A stretch of DNA of 64,000 nt from Lagopus muta. Its lineage: Eukaryota > Chordata > Aves > Galliformes > Phasianidae. Location of the stretch: positions 7,890,001 through 7,954,000 of the forward strand of contig NC_064447.1 of NCBI RefSeq assembly GCF_023343835.1, in the 5' to 3' direction. Shown piece after piece: positions 1-12,910 of this stretch. Below the pieces are notes generated by a model that saw only the letters and a list, made by a program, of their open reading frames with translations, did not search any database and was not told where the DNA came from. Made by a program: the position numbers and the translations under genes. Within the stretch, counting starts at the first letter, position 1. Every line of letters starts with the position of its first letter.

Positions 1-70
1 CTAAGCAGCAGTCACCTTATCCACAGATCACACCAGCCTCTGAGCAGAGCTGGATGCGTGCTGTGCGTTA

Positions 71-76
71 TTTATT
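71..76 (-). terminator. GNPTG poly(A) signal
   Basis: AATAAA on the minus strand, 46 bases after the proposed GNPTG stop codon. It implies cleavage near position 50 and a very short 3' UTR, and supports the choice of terminal exon. Confidence 0.6.
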
Positions 77-121
77 CATTCCTTTCACTGAAGTCTGATA
101 AGAAACCTCTCGGTTTAGCAT

Positions 122-3100
122 TCAGGTGAAGTAACACGTTCTGAATACTGCCCAATACCTTTTGTACAACACCTCAGAGCAGTGCTCTGAGGCTGTTTTG
201 TATTTACACTGCCTCTTAGCACGCTTGATTAAAGAAAATAACAAAGCTGAGAACGGAGATACAATCTGTAAACCTTGGCTCCACAGCAGTCTCAAATTGC
301 TCTCATCAGTGTTTTCAGAAACTTGCCGGCTGGTGTCAGTAGATGGCACTGACATTCCATTGTTCCCTTTGCTTTAGGGCAGAAATTGAGGAAGTCAAGA
401 ATATCCACAAGAGTTAAATCATCATAGTGTCACGATACACAGTCAACTTGCTTGACATTCTGTATCAAACTGCTGTTTACCACGCAAGTTCTTTCGCACA
501 GCGTCACTCTAAATCCCTGCATCACCATGCAGACGTTCAGCATTCGTTGACCCGTTAAGCACAGTTGTCTCTGCAGTCGCCCATTTGTGATTTACATGTT
601 CAACACTGGTGTTTTCAGCTGTGACATTCAGTTAAAGACAGAAGTTATTACCACATTTAAGCACAAATATTCCTGTCACAGAATTCATTGAATAATTTTG
701 AAATAAGTCAGCTTGAGTAAGCCACGAGTTCTTTTGATAAGAGTTCTAATCTGCAATAATTAAATGAGCTACCACACAGGCTGGCAGAAATACTGCATGA
801 GTTAAACAGGTAAAACATGTGAATAACACATTTTACAAAGATTTTCCTAGAAGAAGTCTACAAGTTAAAAGAAACTTCCTCAAAACAGGAAGAAGTTAGC
901 TATGTCGCTCAGAAGCTTGTTGGTTTCTTGAGGTGCCAATTCTTAGCATGCAAGCTATACATATATTCAGGGAAATATATGTATATATTCAGACAAACAG
1001 CTCGTGTAATAATGAGCATGATGGATTAGAAGGAATGCAGGAAAAAAAAAAAGGCTGAAATTAATCCAGATAAACTTTGCTACTTCATAGCCAGCATCCA
1101 ACAGCCATTCTTTCTCAGAACTGTATGAGACACTTATCTAACAGAAATCAGAGGGGAAGAGGTGACTAAGGAAGAATGAAAGCAATTCAAACAGATACAG
1201 AAAACATTTCAAGTGCTCCTGAAGAAGCCCTTGTGGCTGATTATTCACAAAGCAAGGTTATATAAAATATGCTTATGAGCTATGGGTGCTTTAACACAGA
1301 TTTTCTTTGTCACATCAAGTACTGGGGACAAACTTTAATTATGATAACAGCAGTTTTTTTTTTTTTTTCTTAAACAAAGCTCAAATGTCATGTAATCAAG
1401 AGACTTCCTGGGAGCAAAAGAAGTCTCCTGTGTGCAGGAATCGAGACCTGCACGCATGATTACTTAATTCATGTAGCCAAAAACAATACATATAATGTAT
1501 ATATATCTAATAGTATACTCATTCTAAATAGAAAATAGTGGGAAAAAATGACAAAAAAAAAAACTCACCAGAACTTCCTTTGTATGCAATATTGTGCTGA
1601 CTTAACAAATCCTTAAGGACTTTTATTTCTTCGGAAAGTTTCTTGTATTCCTAAGAAAGGAAAACACAGAAAGGTGCTCTCACTCTCCAAAGATATATAA
1701 CAACGTGGAGATTATGTTATGAATCATACAGTAAAAAGGTGGCAATTTAATTTCACATTCTAAATATTATACTCTCTACCTTATTGCACATATCCACTGT
1801 TTCAAACTGCAGACTTGTTTTCGTATTCTGTTTCTCAGCTTCCTTTTCTTCTGTTGCTTTCAAAAGTCCTGCTTCCTCAAAAATCTCTTTCAGTATTTTT
1901 TTGTATCCCTACAAAAGATTCTAAGGTTATTGTAATATTATTGTAATATATTACAAATATATTGTAATATATATTAAGGTTATTGTATTATTAGGTAGGT
2001 ATCTACCTAATACTCATCTCCCTGTACCTTGCCCTAGTTCCCCAAGCTTCACTGTAAAAAAAAATTAAAAAATAAAAAATGACAATTAACTGTTGATATA
2101 TAAACAATCACAGAGCACAGGAAGTGCTATTTGCCAATGGCAAAATAAATGCATCTGTTCCAAGAGGAAAAACTACAGAAGCCAATCAGACAACAAATAG
2201 AGTTCATAAACATTAACAAACCTGCTCAGTTATTAGTTGATCATACAGAGACTGCTCTGCTTCATCCCATTTCCTTTGCAGTGCTTCAGTCAGAGTTGGA
2301 TAAACTGAAAAATGAAAGGCAAACTGTGTCTTCTATTAATTAAAGGTTTTTCTGGTAGCAGACATGCAGCTTTCAAGAGTTGGCTTTAAACTTCAATTCC
2401 AATTCACTGGCTTAATGTTTCTGGAGAATGCCACCAACCAAATTTATCTCATTTCCGACTAGCAGGTCCCACATTTCTTTGTCAGAAGTATTTTTTTTAA
2501 TGTATATAAATGAACAGATATTGTAGGGCTGATTCCTACGGCTAGTCCAAGAAAACAGCAAATATCAGTCAATGGTTCTCTATTAGCAACGACTATTTAG
2601 TTGAGAAAGATGTATCTGCTATAATGACTGGTATTTAAATACACTTAGCATTATGTATTACATGTAATTCTCTTTGAAATCAACTTACAAACTTAAAAGA
2701 CCTAAAAACATGCTCTGAAATTGGTGTAACAAGCCTTCTTATTACATCAATAATCTAGGTTCTTCATGCAGAAATGGCTTCCTAAATCTTACCCAAAAGA
2801 GAGTGGGGATGGCACACAAGAGGAGTCTCGAATGTGAGGGAGTAGACACAAGTACTTGGCTCAGATACATAAGCCAATTTATTGCTCTTTCCACAAACAA
2901 GATGGACCTAAACATCAGTAAAAACAAAGGTGAATGAAACACCTCCACATAAGCAGGTGACAATCAATTTCCTGTCTTCTAAGGCTAACAGAGGAATTTC
3001 TATGCAGACTTGTCTCAAAGCTTCCACTGCCTTCACCAACTGAAAGGAAATCATAGCTAACACATCTTAGAAATTGAGTTACTTTCTCAAACACATGAAA

Positions 3101-6100
3101 ATGCCTTCCTGTAAAGGGAAACGATCCCCATCTACCATTTTCCTCTGGTCTCCCAAGCAGTACAGATCTGGAAAGAATGAGAATAAACTGGAGGGTAAAT
3201 AGGACACCCCGTAGAACCTCCTCCAACAAAAGCAGAATTCATTTAGAAAATCTTAGTTCTGACTGTGGTGCTAGATGTCAGGCTCCTCTTTTTACTGTTA
3301 CAGAGAACAAAAGTCACTATAAAAGTGTTCTTTTAGATCTTTAGACTTTTGGCACCAGTCCGTTCAAAACGAAATGCCAGTGAAAGATCTGAATAACAAT
3401 ATTTAAAGTCACACAAGAACAGTAACTCCTTCTGTAGTCCTAATGGGAAATAAACATGTTTACAAGGCACCTCAATCACAGCAAAGAACATTTTAACCTT
3501 GGCTAAGACATTCTGCCTCTTAGCTCTACCCACTCTATCCAATCACAGATACCTCTCTCAAATATTGTGTTGTCAATCATCACTGTAATATCTAAGGACC
3601 TTCCACAAGAAATTGAGCCCGTTTCAAACTCTACAGTTTGATAGTAGAGTCAAGACAGTCCTCTACGTCACCAGGAAATACGAGGCTTAAATGAAATGTG
3701 AGGATTAATTAACTGTATCCTTGTAATTGTACAACACACTGAAATGGAAAGTGGAAAAGAAAAACTTCGATGAATGAAATGAGCAGGACTTGCACAAATC
3801 GCGTGCTGCACATTGAACAAGTCTCAAAGATCCTTCTAGCTGAACGGTTTTTTGGCACAAAGTCTTTGAAAGTGAAAAGGAACATTTTAAATGCTTGACA
3901 AAACAGGAATTTTTACTTTTTTCTTCAAATTGCACTCAGACCACAGTCTGTTTCTCGTTAGTTGGTTTCTCTGGCAGAAGCCATTCTATTGCCATTTATT
4001 TTATTCCTTCCTTAATTCTCCCTGCATGCTTTCTGAACCTGGCTTGCGTAGCTTCTTGGCACACTGTTGTTAACTGCCTAATTCTGTTCCTTCCTTTTTG
4101 CTGGATGTTCTTAAGCACAACAGACAGCAGTTTGAATCAAAAAGATTTTTTTAATTTATTTTTCCTGACACAAACTATAAAGCACTGCATGTCTCCAGCA
4201 GTGGTGATGATACCAGAGTTTTACACTCGATCATGGAAAAATAAAAAAGAGAGTTAAAAGTCTCCAACAAGAGTACCTAAGTAAACTCAGTATGTAATAT
4301 CAGAATAAAATTCTGACTAATTCCATCCACTCACCAACCTGCCACAGAAATCCATCTTTGTTTTATATTATACCTTAAATCATGAACTCTTCAAGGTTGG
4401 AATGTTTCAGCTTGTAGAGTGACAAAATTGTCTGCAGTCAACATGCCTAGATTAGCATAATGTAGGTATTTTGTTATTATACCTTTGTCTGTCTGCTCTT
4501 GGTTTCACATGAGTCTCCTTCCCTCATCCACATTCCAACAAACGTGTTGTTGTCAATTTCCCATTCGTGCCAGATTCTAGAAAAACAAAACCTCACTTTA
4601 TGTTTCTGATAAGGAAAACGGAAATTCAGGAAGAAATGTAGGAATAGCCTTATATTGTGTTAAAATTAATTGCATATGCCTCATTTGCCTTGCTTCATTA
4701 TTTCCATTTCTTATAGCCAAGACCTTACAAACCCTGGAATTTGTTACCCAAGCTGCTACGCAGGCCATACCAACACTACTTTGAGAGCAGTTTTGAATCA
4801 CCTTTCGGTTTGCAAAGTATTTGTGCTTACAAGCCTTGTTTAAGGTCAACAGAATAGTTCACAGATCAGTCCTGCAACAAACACATCATGCTATCTTAGC
4901 ACTGAGTGCAACTCTGTTTGCCTGTAGGACTTTTAGTGCTGGCGAAACAGCTACAATTGGTCTCTACACTGCTAGTCATAAGCTCAGTGATTTGATGCAC
5001 ACTTTTCATCTCATGCTGGTTTACTGACTGCTGTGCACAGAGGTACATTTTGGCACTCAGAGAAGTTGCTGATGCCCCATCTGAGGAACTGACACAACAA
5101 AGAGAAAACTGTTAACATGAAACTTCTGTTAATATAAGCATGAATTACACACTGCTGGATTTCTCACACGAATGTATCAGCCTTTCAACTCAGCACAGGT
5201 TATTAACAATCCAGCTAAAAACAGGACATTCTTTTTTATCTAAAAAATAATAAAAAAAATACCTAAGCATTTCAAGATGATTTACTTCTATGCACAGCAC
5301 CTGCAGTCCTACAGTGTTCTGATAGAAGAAACAATTTTAAAACTGCCTTCTTTTTGAAAATCTATAAAACAGTCTATTAACAACACAGATAAAACATAAG
5401 AGGTCTAAAAGCCTCACCCTAAAATCCCACTGTATGCATTCCATCGAAAAGTCTGCTCATGCTGAGTGACATTATGGAAAGGACAGAACTCGTACTTATA
5501 TCTTTGGGAGAAAAGGGAAAAAGAATAAATATTTCAGGTGGGAATTAAGAACTGGTTTGTTCCTAATAGAAATATATGATCAAATATCCAAAGTTGTTAC
5601 TCACGTGGATTCCACAAAACTGAAACACTTGCCAGCAAGCCTAAAGAGATGCACAGGGCCTAAAACCACAAAACATCATCAAGGAAGAATAATGCTTTGG
5701 GTTAAATTCCAGCAAGTTATTGTGGTGACAAAACTGTACAGAATAGGACAAATTCTTATGCTGTGCATAAAGAAATCTGTGTTTTCCATCTGAATTACCC
5801 TAAGTACCCTCTACTGCTATATTGGTTTACTTCACAAGCTTTAACATATTTTACCTTCAACACTCAGTGAAAGATTTTAGCCTCTCCCTACAGCAGAAAC
5901 AAGAAGCCTGTATACAAAGAAATATCTGGACAGCAGATCCATGAAAGGTAACGCAGACATTACCTAAATAACAAAAACTGAAGCCAGTAGAACTACTGAC
6001 AGCTGTCTCCATTCTCAGTCATCTGAACTCCTCACCCACAGAGCCCTTCTGCTCAGAACAGTGACCGATATTGAGGTCCCACTGAGATTCTCAAACTGGT

Positions 6101-8837
6101 CATTCCTCATCACGGTTGGCTCTCACAATCTGATCTGAGTAATGTTCAGCAGCATAAACCTGCCAAACAGCTCAGCAGTAACAACGCTCCTGTAGAACTG
6201 CTGCCAAAGTGATTCAGTACAGGTAAGTTGTCATTCAAAAAAAAGGCCCAAAGTTCTGAAATCCGTGTTTACAGGAATTATTTCAAAGTCACTTGTTTAA
6301 GCTAATTTTACAAGGAACAATAAAATATTTCTGTGGGAAGCGCAAGAGAATGGACTACAAAAGCAGATAAAGTAAAAGCATCTTGGATTCCAACCCTACA
6401 ACTACCAGGACAGGACTCTGTCTAATTCTTACCTAGGATCTACAAAAGTGTTCCTAGAAGCGAAGATCAGAACACCAGAATCTTGCCCCAGAATGCCCTA
6501 AGCACTGGGATATAGGCAGGTTCTCCTTCCCATTTTCATTTTCATGACCTTATGATCTTGCACCTGCTCTACAGTCAACACTGCTATCACAGTCTCGGCC
6601 AGAAGGTTGGCATCTCTACAAAATGTGATCTGTGTCTCAACAAGGAGGATCCTCTCCCTACTTAACAACAAAATTGGATTTTCATGTATCTGAGGAATGC
6701 CTTACACTCACATGTCTGTTTCCTGAATACATGTTCTAGAAGTGTAATTACAGTTACTATTACACTGACTGTCCTGTGAATTAAAAAGTGCCAGTTTTCC
6801 ATGGCAGTGAAATAACTGTGCAAGGGAAGGCTCCGCACCACAGATTGCAGTTTCCAAAATTACTCCCAATTTTAGACTACATTTAAGTTCCCATATCCAG
6901 AAAAAGAAGTATTTTATTGCATTGCTAACTTTCTTCCTGATCCCTTTGGCATCTTTCAGTTCAGCATTCTCCCTATTATTAATTCCATTTCTAATTCCTT
7001 CCCTTCACACACTGTATATACAGAATATATGCATTTGATTTGGTTTCACAAAACATCCCACAAGTAAGTAAAACCCCATTTGGTGTCACCATACCAAAAT
7101 CCCTTTGGTGAACTTGAACTTTTAAGGAGGCTTAGGTTTGTGCTTATGGTTAGGAGGCAAATGTTAAAAACATAATCAATTTCCTGTTATTTCCTATTAC
7201 TTAGTCTTTGTGCTCAGTGTATGTTGACTCACTTTCTCCCACAGAATCTAGAAAATACTAAATTCCTGTTTGTTTTGCTAGTGTTGGATTTATACTGCAG
7301 CTTTGAGCCTCTGTGACTTGTTCCAAGACTTGCCTTAGAAATTATTTAAACCAACAAGTATTAAAAACTCAAATCAGATGCCAGGATGGCTTTTATGTGA
7401 CAATCTCAAGGATACCGAGCAATTGTTTCAAGCAAAAAAAGATCTTTATTAATAAAGATCAGAAGTTCTGTGACTGGCTCAAACAATACAGAAAAAAAAC
7501 ATAAGGAGAGCACCATGACTGAAGCAGTCTAAACAACAGTGGGTCCTGGAACACCCAGAATTTAAGCTATTCTTCAGAATTTACAAAAAATATTTGGCCC
7601 TGTCTATTTCCCATGATGGCCACAAAATGACAAATAAAATTAGTATTTGCCTGCACGTATCTGAAGGAGATTGTACTACAAACAATTGTCAGAAAATGAT
7701 GAAAGCTGTACAAAAAGGTAATGCTTACACATACCTGATATTGGTGAAGGGGGCATCTTTGGCTGCAGTCGATTAGTTTGAGGCAAGAAGGGGTTATTCA
7801 ACCTTTAGAAAGAACAAAAGTTAAAGACCGAGTTATGCTCCTAGTTGTTACCACCCCCTCCGCTATCAGAGAATGGCTTAAGTTGGAGAAGAACTTAAGA
7901 TCATCTGGTTCCAACTTCCTGCTGTGGGCTGGCTGCCCCACATCAGATCAGGTTGCCCACGACCCCATCCAGCCTGGCCTTGAGCACTGCCAGGGATGGG
8001 GCATCTACAGTTCTCTGGGCAACCAGTGCCAGGGCCTCACCACTCTCTGAATAAGAAGTTGTTCCTTACATCTAACCTAAATCTCTCCTCTTTTAGTTTA
8101 AAGCCACTCCTCTGTGTCCTATCACAATCAGACCATGTAAAAAGCTGGTCCCCCTGACCCCCTCCTGCTTGTAAGCTCCATTCAAGTACTGGAAGGCCCC
8201 CATTAGGTCTCCCCGCAGCCCTGTCTTCTCCAAGCTAAACAAGCCCAACTCTTTCACCCTGTCATCAGAGGTGCTCCAGCCCGCTGATCACCTCTGGACC
8301 AACTCCAAAACTCCACATCTTTCCCGTGCTGGAGGCCCCAGGTCTGGACGTGGTACTGCAGGTGGGGCCTCACGAAGGCAGAGCAGAGAAGGACAACTCC
8401 ACTCCTCTGCCTGCTGCCACTCCTGTTGACGCAAGCCTTACTTTCCTTCCATCAGGATCCTTAACTCCTTCCTCGCGGGCTTGCCTGAGCAGCCCCAGAC
8501 TTACAGCCACGGGCAGCGGGCCCACAGCAGCACCGCCCCAGCTGGGGCAGTCAGTCTCGCCCCGCTCCAGAGGAACGACCGGGCTGCGGCGCAGGGAGCG
8601 GCACAACTCGAGGCCGCCCGGTGCGGACGGGCCGCGGACACGACGAGCACCAGCCACCTACCCGAACGTGTTCGGTTCCTCCACGATCTTCATCTTGCCC
8701 GCCGATGCGAGGAGACCTGCCGAGCAGAGAACAGTTAGCGGACGGGTGGAGGAGGGGAGGGACAAACCAGCAGCGCTCACACGCTCACCCAACGCAGCGC
8801 CCACAGACGCCACCAGCAGCAGCCGGGCGGCCGCCAT
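122..8837 (-). CDS. GNPTG: GNPTG, N-acetylglucosamine-1-phosphotransferase gamma subunit (11 coding exons)
   Basis: Coding exons in transcript order (minus strand): 8789-8837, 8662-8716, 7735-7802, 5605-5659, 5418-5501, 4483-4576, 2793-2907, 2222-2304, 1780-1908, 1569-1650, 122-366. Every junction is GT-AG and the phases join into one frame of 352 codons plus stop. The product begins with a hydrophobic signal peptide, then [12 protein letters not shown], then a cysteine-containing MRH/PRKCSH-type lectin domain (about residues 60-185) with sequons N86-V-T and N113-N-T, then a charged coiled-coil-like segment (about 200-270). All closely follow the human protein. Known role: soluble Golgi subunit of the alpha2-beta2-gamma2 phosphotransferase that starts mannose-6-phosphate tagging of lysosomal hydrolases. 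The start is the ATG giving the signal peptide; the first intron (8717-8788) must be removed, otherwise an unrelated stretch interrupts the N-terminus. The last exon encodes about 81 residues not resembling the human C-terminus, so the protein is longer than human (305). Exons 1-10 are very sure; exon 11 rests on phase, its acceptor and the poly(A) signal just downstream. Confidence 0.93.
7863..8435 (-). mobile_element. CR1 LINE 3' fragment in GNPTG intron 2
   Basis: Read on the minus strand, this ends in the typical CR1 3' region: the left end resembles the usual AGAATGG...TTGG start seen on inverted copies, followed by the segments corresponding to lost tail, 'discontinuous' CR1 UTR and the distal end of the reverse-transcriptase ORF. 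It is 5'-truncated, as most CR1 copies are. It lies between GNPTG exon 3 and exon 2 and its right end is only about 230 bp from exon 2, at the edge of the CpG island. Boundaries are approximate to about 20 bp. Confidence 0.85.
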
Positions 8838-9370
8838 TACCACTTCCGCCGGAAGCGGAAGTGCGCGCCGGGGCCATCGGGGCCGCTCCGCCCGAGCGCG
8901 GGGCCATGAAGCGTGGGGCCATGAGGCGCGGCGCTCCGAGGCGCGGCAAGCGCGTGCCGCCGTCCGCCGGTGCCTCAGCCTCGCGGTGCGACCCTCACAG
9001 CCTCGACGCCTTCGCTGCGGAAACAGAGGCCGCGCTGAGAGGTGTGGGAAGCGCTCCGCGGAGCCTGACAGAAGCGAGGCGCTCCCCTCTAATGCGTGCC
9101 TGCTGTTTTCAGCTTGTTTGGAGGGAGAGCGGGGCGCCGAGGAGTGCGGCCCGGAGGCGAAGATTCCGTGTCCTCTTGCCATGTGGGAGCTCGGACACTG
9201 CGATCCTAAGAGATGCACCGGGAGGAAACTGGCCCGAAAAGGGCTGCTCCGAAACCTGCGCCTCAGCCAGAGGTTCCCCGGCGTCGTTCTCAGCCCTCTG
9301 GCCGCCGTCTGCGTCTCTCCAGCCGACAGGTAGGCGATGCGGTGCGACGTCTGCGCGCCTCGTGTCAGCT
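8480..9370. promoter_or_regulatory. CpG island shared by GNPTG and TSR3
   Basis: A sharply bounded GC- and CpG-rich block covering the first two exons of both divergent genes. Sequence outside it is AT-rich apart from the adjacent CR1. Long open frames on both strands here are by-products of base composition; only the spliced exons of the two genes are supported. Confidence 0.85.
8838..8905. promoter_or_regulatory. 68-bp bidirectional core promoter with inverted ETS sites
   Basis: Only 68 bases separate the GNPTG ATG (minus, 8837) from the TSR3 ATG (plus, 8906). Within it, CACTTCCGC (8841-8849) and GCGGAAGTG (8855-8863) form a perfect 9-bp inverted repeat, and the 5-base spacer supplies a third CCGGAA core. 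These match the ETS (GABPA/ELK) consensus. The GNPTG start codon sits in TAATGGCGGC, close to the YY1 consensus often found over start codons of housekeeping genes. There is no TATA box. Transcription starts must lie in or very near this interval, so both 5' UTRs are tiny or overlapping. Confidence 0.75.
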
Positions 9371-11721
9371 GGGGGAGAGCGTTTTAATCATCGATTGCGG
9401 CCGAAACTGTTTGCTGCAGAGTAAACGTTGACCTTCCTGCTGCGCTGTGTTCTATTGATATGTGAACGTGAGCTATTTTATTAAAATTCGGTAAAGATTT
9501 TTACACATCTGGGGTTAGGTGAGAAAAGTGTCTGTGGATTCCTAAGGAGAGCTCCAAGTGTGTGCTGCGTGCAGAGTGACGGCCTGGAGCTGCTCTCCTC
9601 CGGGAGATGCTGCCTGGGCTGTGAGGCTGTGGCAGTACAAGCCGTTAACCACAGCGCTTTGTGGAGAAGCACAGAAGCTTCTTCAGATGTGGCTGCAGAA
9701 CTTTTACAAAGATGTATTCATTCAGAGAAAAGATTCTTTTTCAGAAGCTGGCAAAGAGCTTAAGTCTGACCTTTGTTGTTAAGCATGAATATGTAACTTC
9801 TAACTACGCTTCTGTCATGCTTTTAATCCTTCAGTTTTTCATTTTCAGTTTTTAACTTTTCTTACCACCTACAGTTTCTATAGAAAACCATGTTACTATA
9901 CTGTACCTCTCTGTTTTGGATCACTGTAAAACAAACTTCTTGATTGACAAAGGGGGCATTCAGGTTTGTCACAGGTATTACGAGGCAATTGAAATTCTCA
10001 CAGATGTTTCTCTTTTCAGGCACATCATTGCTCAGAATGGAATTGCAGTTATAGATTGCTCGTGGGCTAAATTAGAAGAAACGCCCTTTAAGAAAATGAG
10101 AGGAGGTCATCTAAGGCTGCTGCCTTACTTGGTGGCTGCAAATCCTATCAACTACGGCCGGCCGTGCAAGCTGTCTTGTGTGGAAGCTTTCGCTGCAGCT
10201 TTTTGCATTGTTGGTAGGCTGCAGTGTGTCTGATAGAAAATGTTACCAGCAGTTCTGACATTTTTAATATAATGACGAGATGGTTTTTGACAGAATAAAC
10301 TGTAATGCTGACCTGTTTGGTCCTGAATTTAGAATGAAGTTGTATAGTTCTCTTCCAGGTGCTTCTGTCTGGTAGCCATCAGTTATCACTAGGCTGGGGT
10401 TCATGTCCAGGACACAGGATCTGATGATCCAAGTTTTCTCAGCATGGCATGTAACCAAAAACCACCAGAGAAAAGATGGTGAATCCTTGTGCACCTCTGT
10501 CCTTGTGACAGGTAGCAGCTGGCTGTTGTGTTCTGTTATTGCTCTTCTGGTTAAGAGCAGTAAAAACAAACTGTCCCCTCAAGTTGTTTTCCAAACTCAT
10601 CACAGAAGCTGCTTGACAATCAAACAGGCATCCTCCAGTGTACTGCTGGCAAACCTTACTTTCTGAAGATATGTGCAACTGCTCTTCCACTGGAGGACTG
10701 CAGGATCTACAGCCTGCATCATTAACTGTACGAAATATTTTCATGTAATACTGGAAGACTGCACTTTTCCTCAATTTGATTAGCTGTTCAAGTTAAGGTG
10801 AAATAATTTGAAGAAATCTGAATCCCTAAACAATAATAAAAAAAAAAAAAGCTGGTGTACACCTCAGTGCTGTAGTGATAGGGAGAGAGGTGCTGAGCTT
10901 AGAAACCTGTGAGCTGGCTGATATCTCCTACTGAAGACCAGTGATCCTCTGTTTTCTGTTGAAGGATTTCCAGACCTAGCCACCATTCTTCTAAGGAAAT
11001 TTAAATGGGGGAAGACATTTATTGAGCTGAACAAAAATCTCTTGGAAAAATATGCAGCTTGTCAGTGCCATGAAGAAGTGCTAGGTGTTGAAAAGGACTT
11101 TCTAGCTAGTGTCAAAGAAATAAAAGAAGAAGAAATAGGTAAGGAAGAATTCCCAACCACCACCCACCCTCTAACTAGTCTCCTTTTTTTTCTTTAATCT
11201 CATGAAATATGATGTAGAATAACTTAATAAGACAGTAACAATGAATTGTAAGTTGTTGGCTTCTGACCTCTTGTAACCAAATGAGTCACGAGTTAAGCTT
11301 TTCATAAAGCTGAACCAGGTTTCATATGCCTTGCCTGCCAGTAATGTTCTCAAAAATAAATGAAGTCAGACCATCTAAATGTATCTCTTCTTTTTCCAGA
11401 TCCATTTGATATTGACTCAGGAAAGGAATTTTGTAACCCCAATAGGCCAATCAATTCTTCAAGGTAATGAAACTTAATTTTTTTTTCTTATTAGAAGTTT
11501 GTTGTGCTTTTATAATCCTGAAAAATATTTCCAGAATAACACAAAGTAATGAAGAATCAGAGGAGGACAGTGTGAGCACTTCAGATGATACCAGTGAGAG
11601 CAGCAGTGAGAACAGTCCAGAAGATGATGATCCTGGCAAGTTTTTTCAAGAACAGCCAATAATAAATCAACTACCTGAGAAGGGGAAAGAAAACCACACC
11701 AAAACCACATCAACAGCCTGA
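8906..11721 (+). CDS. TSR3: TSR3, 18S rRNA aminocarboxypropyltransferase (6 exons)
   Basis: Coding exons: 8906-9041, 9113-9329, 10020-10213, 10965-11138, 11400-11463, 11535-11721. All introns are GT-AG, and the phases join into 323 codons plus stop (human about 312). Known role: a SPOUT-like SAM-dependent enzyme that transfers the 3-amino-3-carboxypropyl group in the last step of making m1acp3-pseudouridine in the P-site loop of 18S rRNA, late in cytoplasmic 40S maturation. The sequence shows the basic N-terminus, the conserved block [20 protein letters not shown] (about residues 65-84), [29 protein letters not shown] and [17 protein letters not shown], then [15 protein letters not shown] and a serine/acidic tail typical of the family. 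The start at 8906 was chosen because upstream in-frame ATGs lie inside GNPTG; an in-frame ATG at 8921 is an alternative. Exon 2 must be joined by splicing, since the first exon reads in a different genomic frame. Confidence 0.95.
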
Positions 11722-11745
11722 AGGAGTTCTACGCTGCCTTGTGCA

Positions 11746-11751
11746 AATAAA
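11746..11751 (+). terminator. TSR3 poly(A) signal
   Basis: AATAAA 25 bases after the TSR3 stop codon, followed by a T-rich stretch. It gives a very short 3' UTR. Confidence 0.8.
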
Positions 11752-11764
11752 CTTTCTTGTTAAC

Positions 11765-12910
11765 AATGTAGCCTTTCCACCTGTAACTGTGGGGTGCTCA
11801 GCAAGTGTCTTGTTCGTGAGACCTCTCATCTTAGGCTGCAGGTAGGTTTGTAGGTCTATTGATGCATGTACAGGTTTTTAAGATAGGCCTTCCATAAAGA
11901 ATTATTTAAAGGTCCAAAGCTTCATTATGTAAATAAAAAACATTGTAGTTGATGTTTCTGGTGATTTATATAGGGATTATTTTCACTTGTACACTGCAGC
12001 AAACAATTCCTGAGTATATTTTACCTGGAAAACACACATACAGAGCCTCTGACTTGTGGAGGCTTGACCCTGCCCCATACATTTCATCTCCACCCAGTTT
12101 AGGGTAAATGAAATGCCTCAGCTTAAAAGAAAACAAGAATTCTTTTAAAATCTCACTCTGTTTTCTCAGTGTAGACCCGATTTGCTCAGGTACAGGCAGT
12201 CCAAAGCAATGGACACTGTTTTAACATTTCATGTTCATGATTTTACCACAAAATCTCAGCTGGTTCAACAGTGTATCTGCCTGTATTTGCATTACTGAAG
12301 TGTTCCTCCACAAAGTCACAAACATACATGATCCCTTCAAGATTTGAGAAAGACTTCCCCATATGGTTGCCTTTTTCATAGCAAGAGAGGAGCTGTTACT
12401 GAGTGTATTTTTCTTCCTTCACCTTTTAGCAGATACTCTCAAGTTTCACCCAGCTGCTCCCAACTGGTTTCAAATTTTAAACAAGCCTCCACCAACCCTT
12501 CAGCAGAATTGGATATAAAGGCAATCTGTAATGTTACTTTGTACAGACAGTGCTCAGATCCTGTAGGTCCCCTCACCTTCTTTGGAGGGTTCCAATTTTT
12601 CTTTGTGTTAGACTGTACTTGTATTATTCCATATTCAAGTGGTCATACCAGTGTGCAGGTGCCTTTGCATACTGTAAGCAGTTGGTCTGCAGCTAGTCAT
12701 ACAATTCTATAAACTGCTTAAGGAACTGATCAAATATAGAACAGCTGCAAGTGGTCACCACTAGGGCTCAGAGACAGACCACCCTTATGGCAGGGACAGG
12801 GAAAATGAAGGAAGGCAGCAGCTGAGAAGCATAGCATCACAGCTCTTAAAAACTGACTTGTGTTCAGAGCTGCTTCAACAGCAGTCTTTGAGTAATTTTA
12901 ATGAAGATGA
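11765..12910. other. Spacer between convergent TSR3 and UBE2I
   Basis: About 1.15 kb between the two poly(A) signals. No coding exon, RNA gene or repeat is recognised here. In human the much larger BAIAP3 gene lies between UBE2I and TSR3 (from memory); nothing like it is seen here. Confidence 0.6.

Noticed and set aside
1921-2020. AT-rich stretch with short inverted repeats (TAATATATTACAAATATATT)
   Set aside because: Simple TA-rich sequence; no sign of a transposon end or a structured RNA.
8326-9333. Long open frame (335 codons, plus strand) across the GNPTG/TSR3 CpG island
   Set aside because: It runs through a CR1 fragment, the GNPTG first exons in antisense and only one TSR3 exon in frame. 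Its length comes from GC-rich composition; only the TSR3 exon 2 portion is real.
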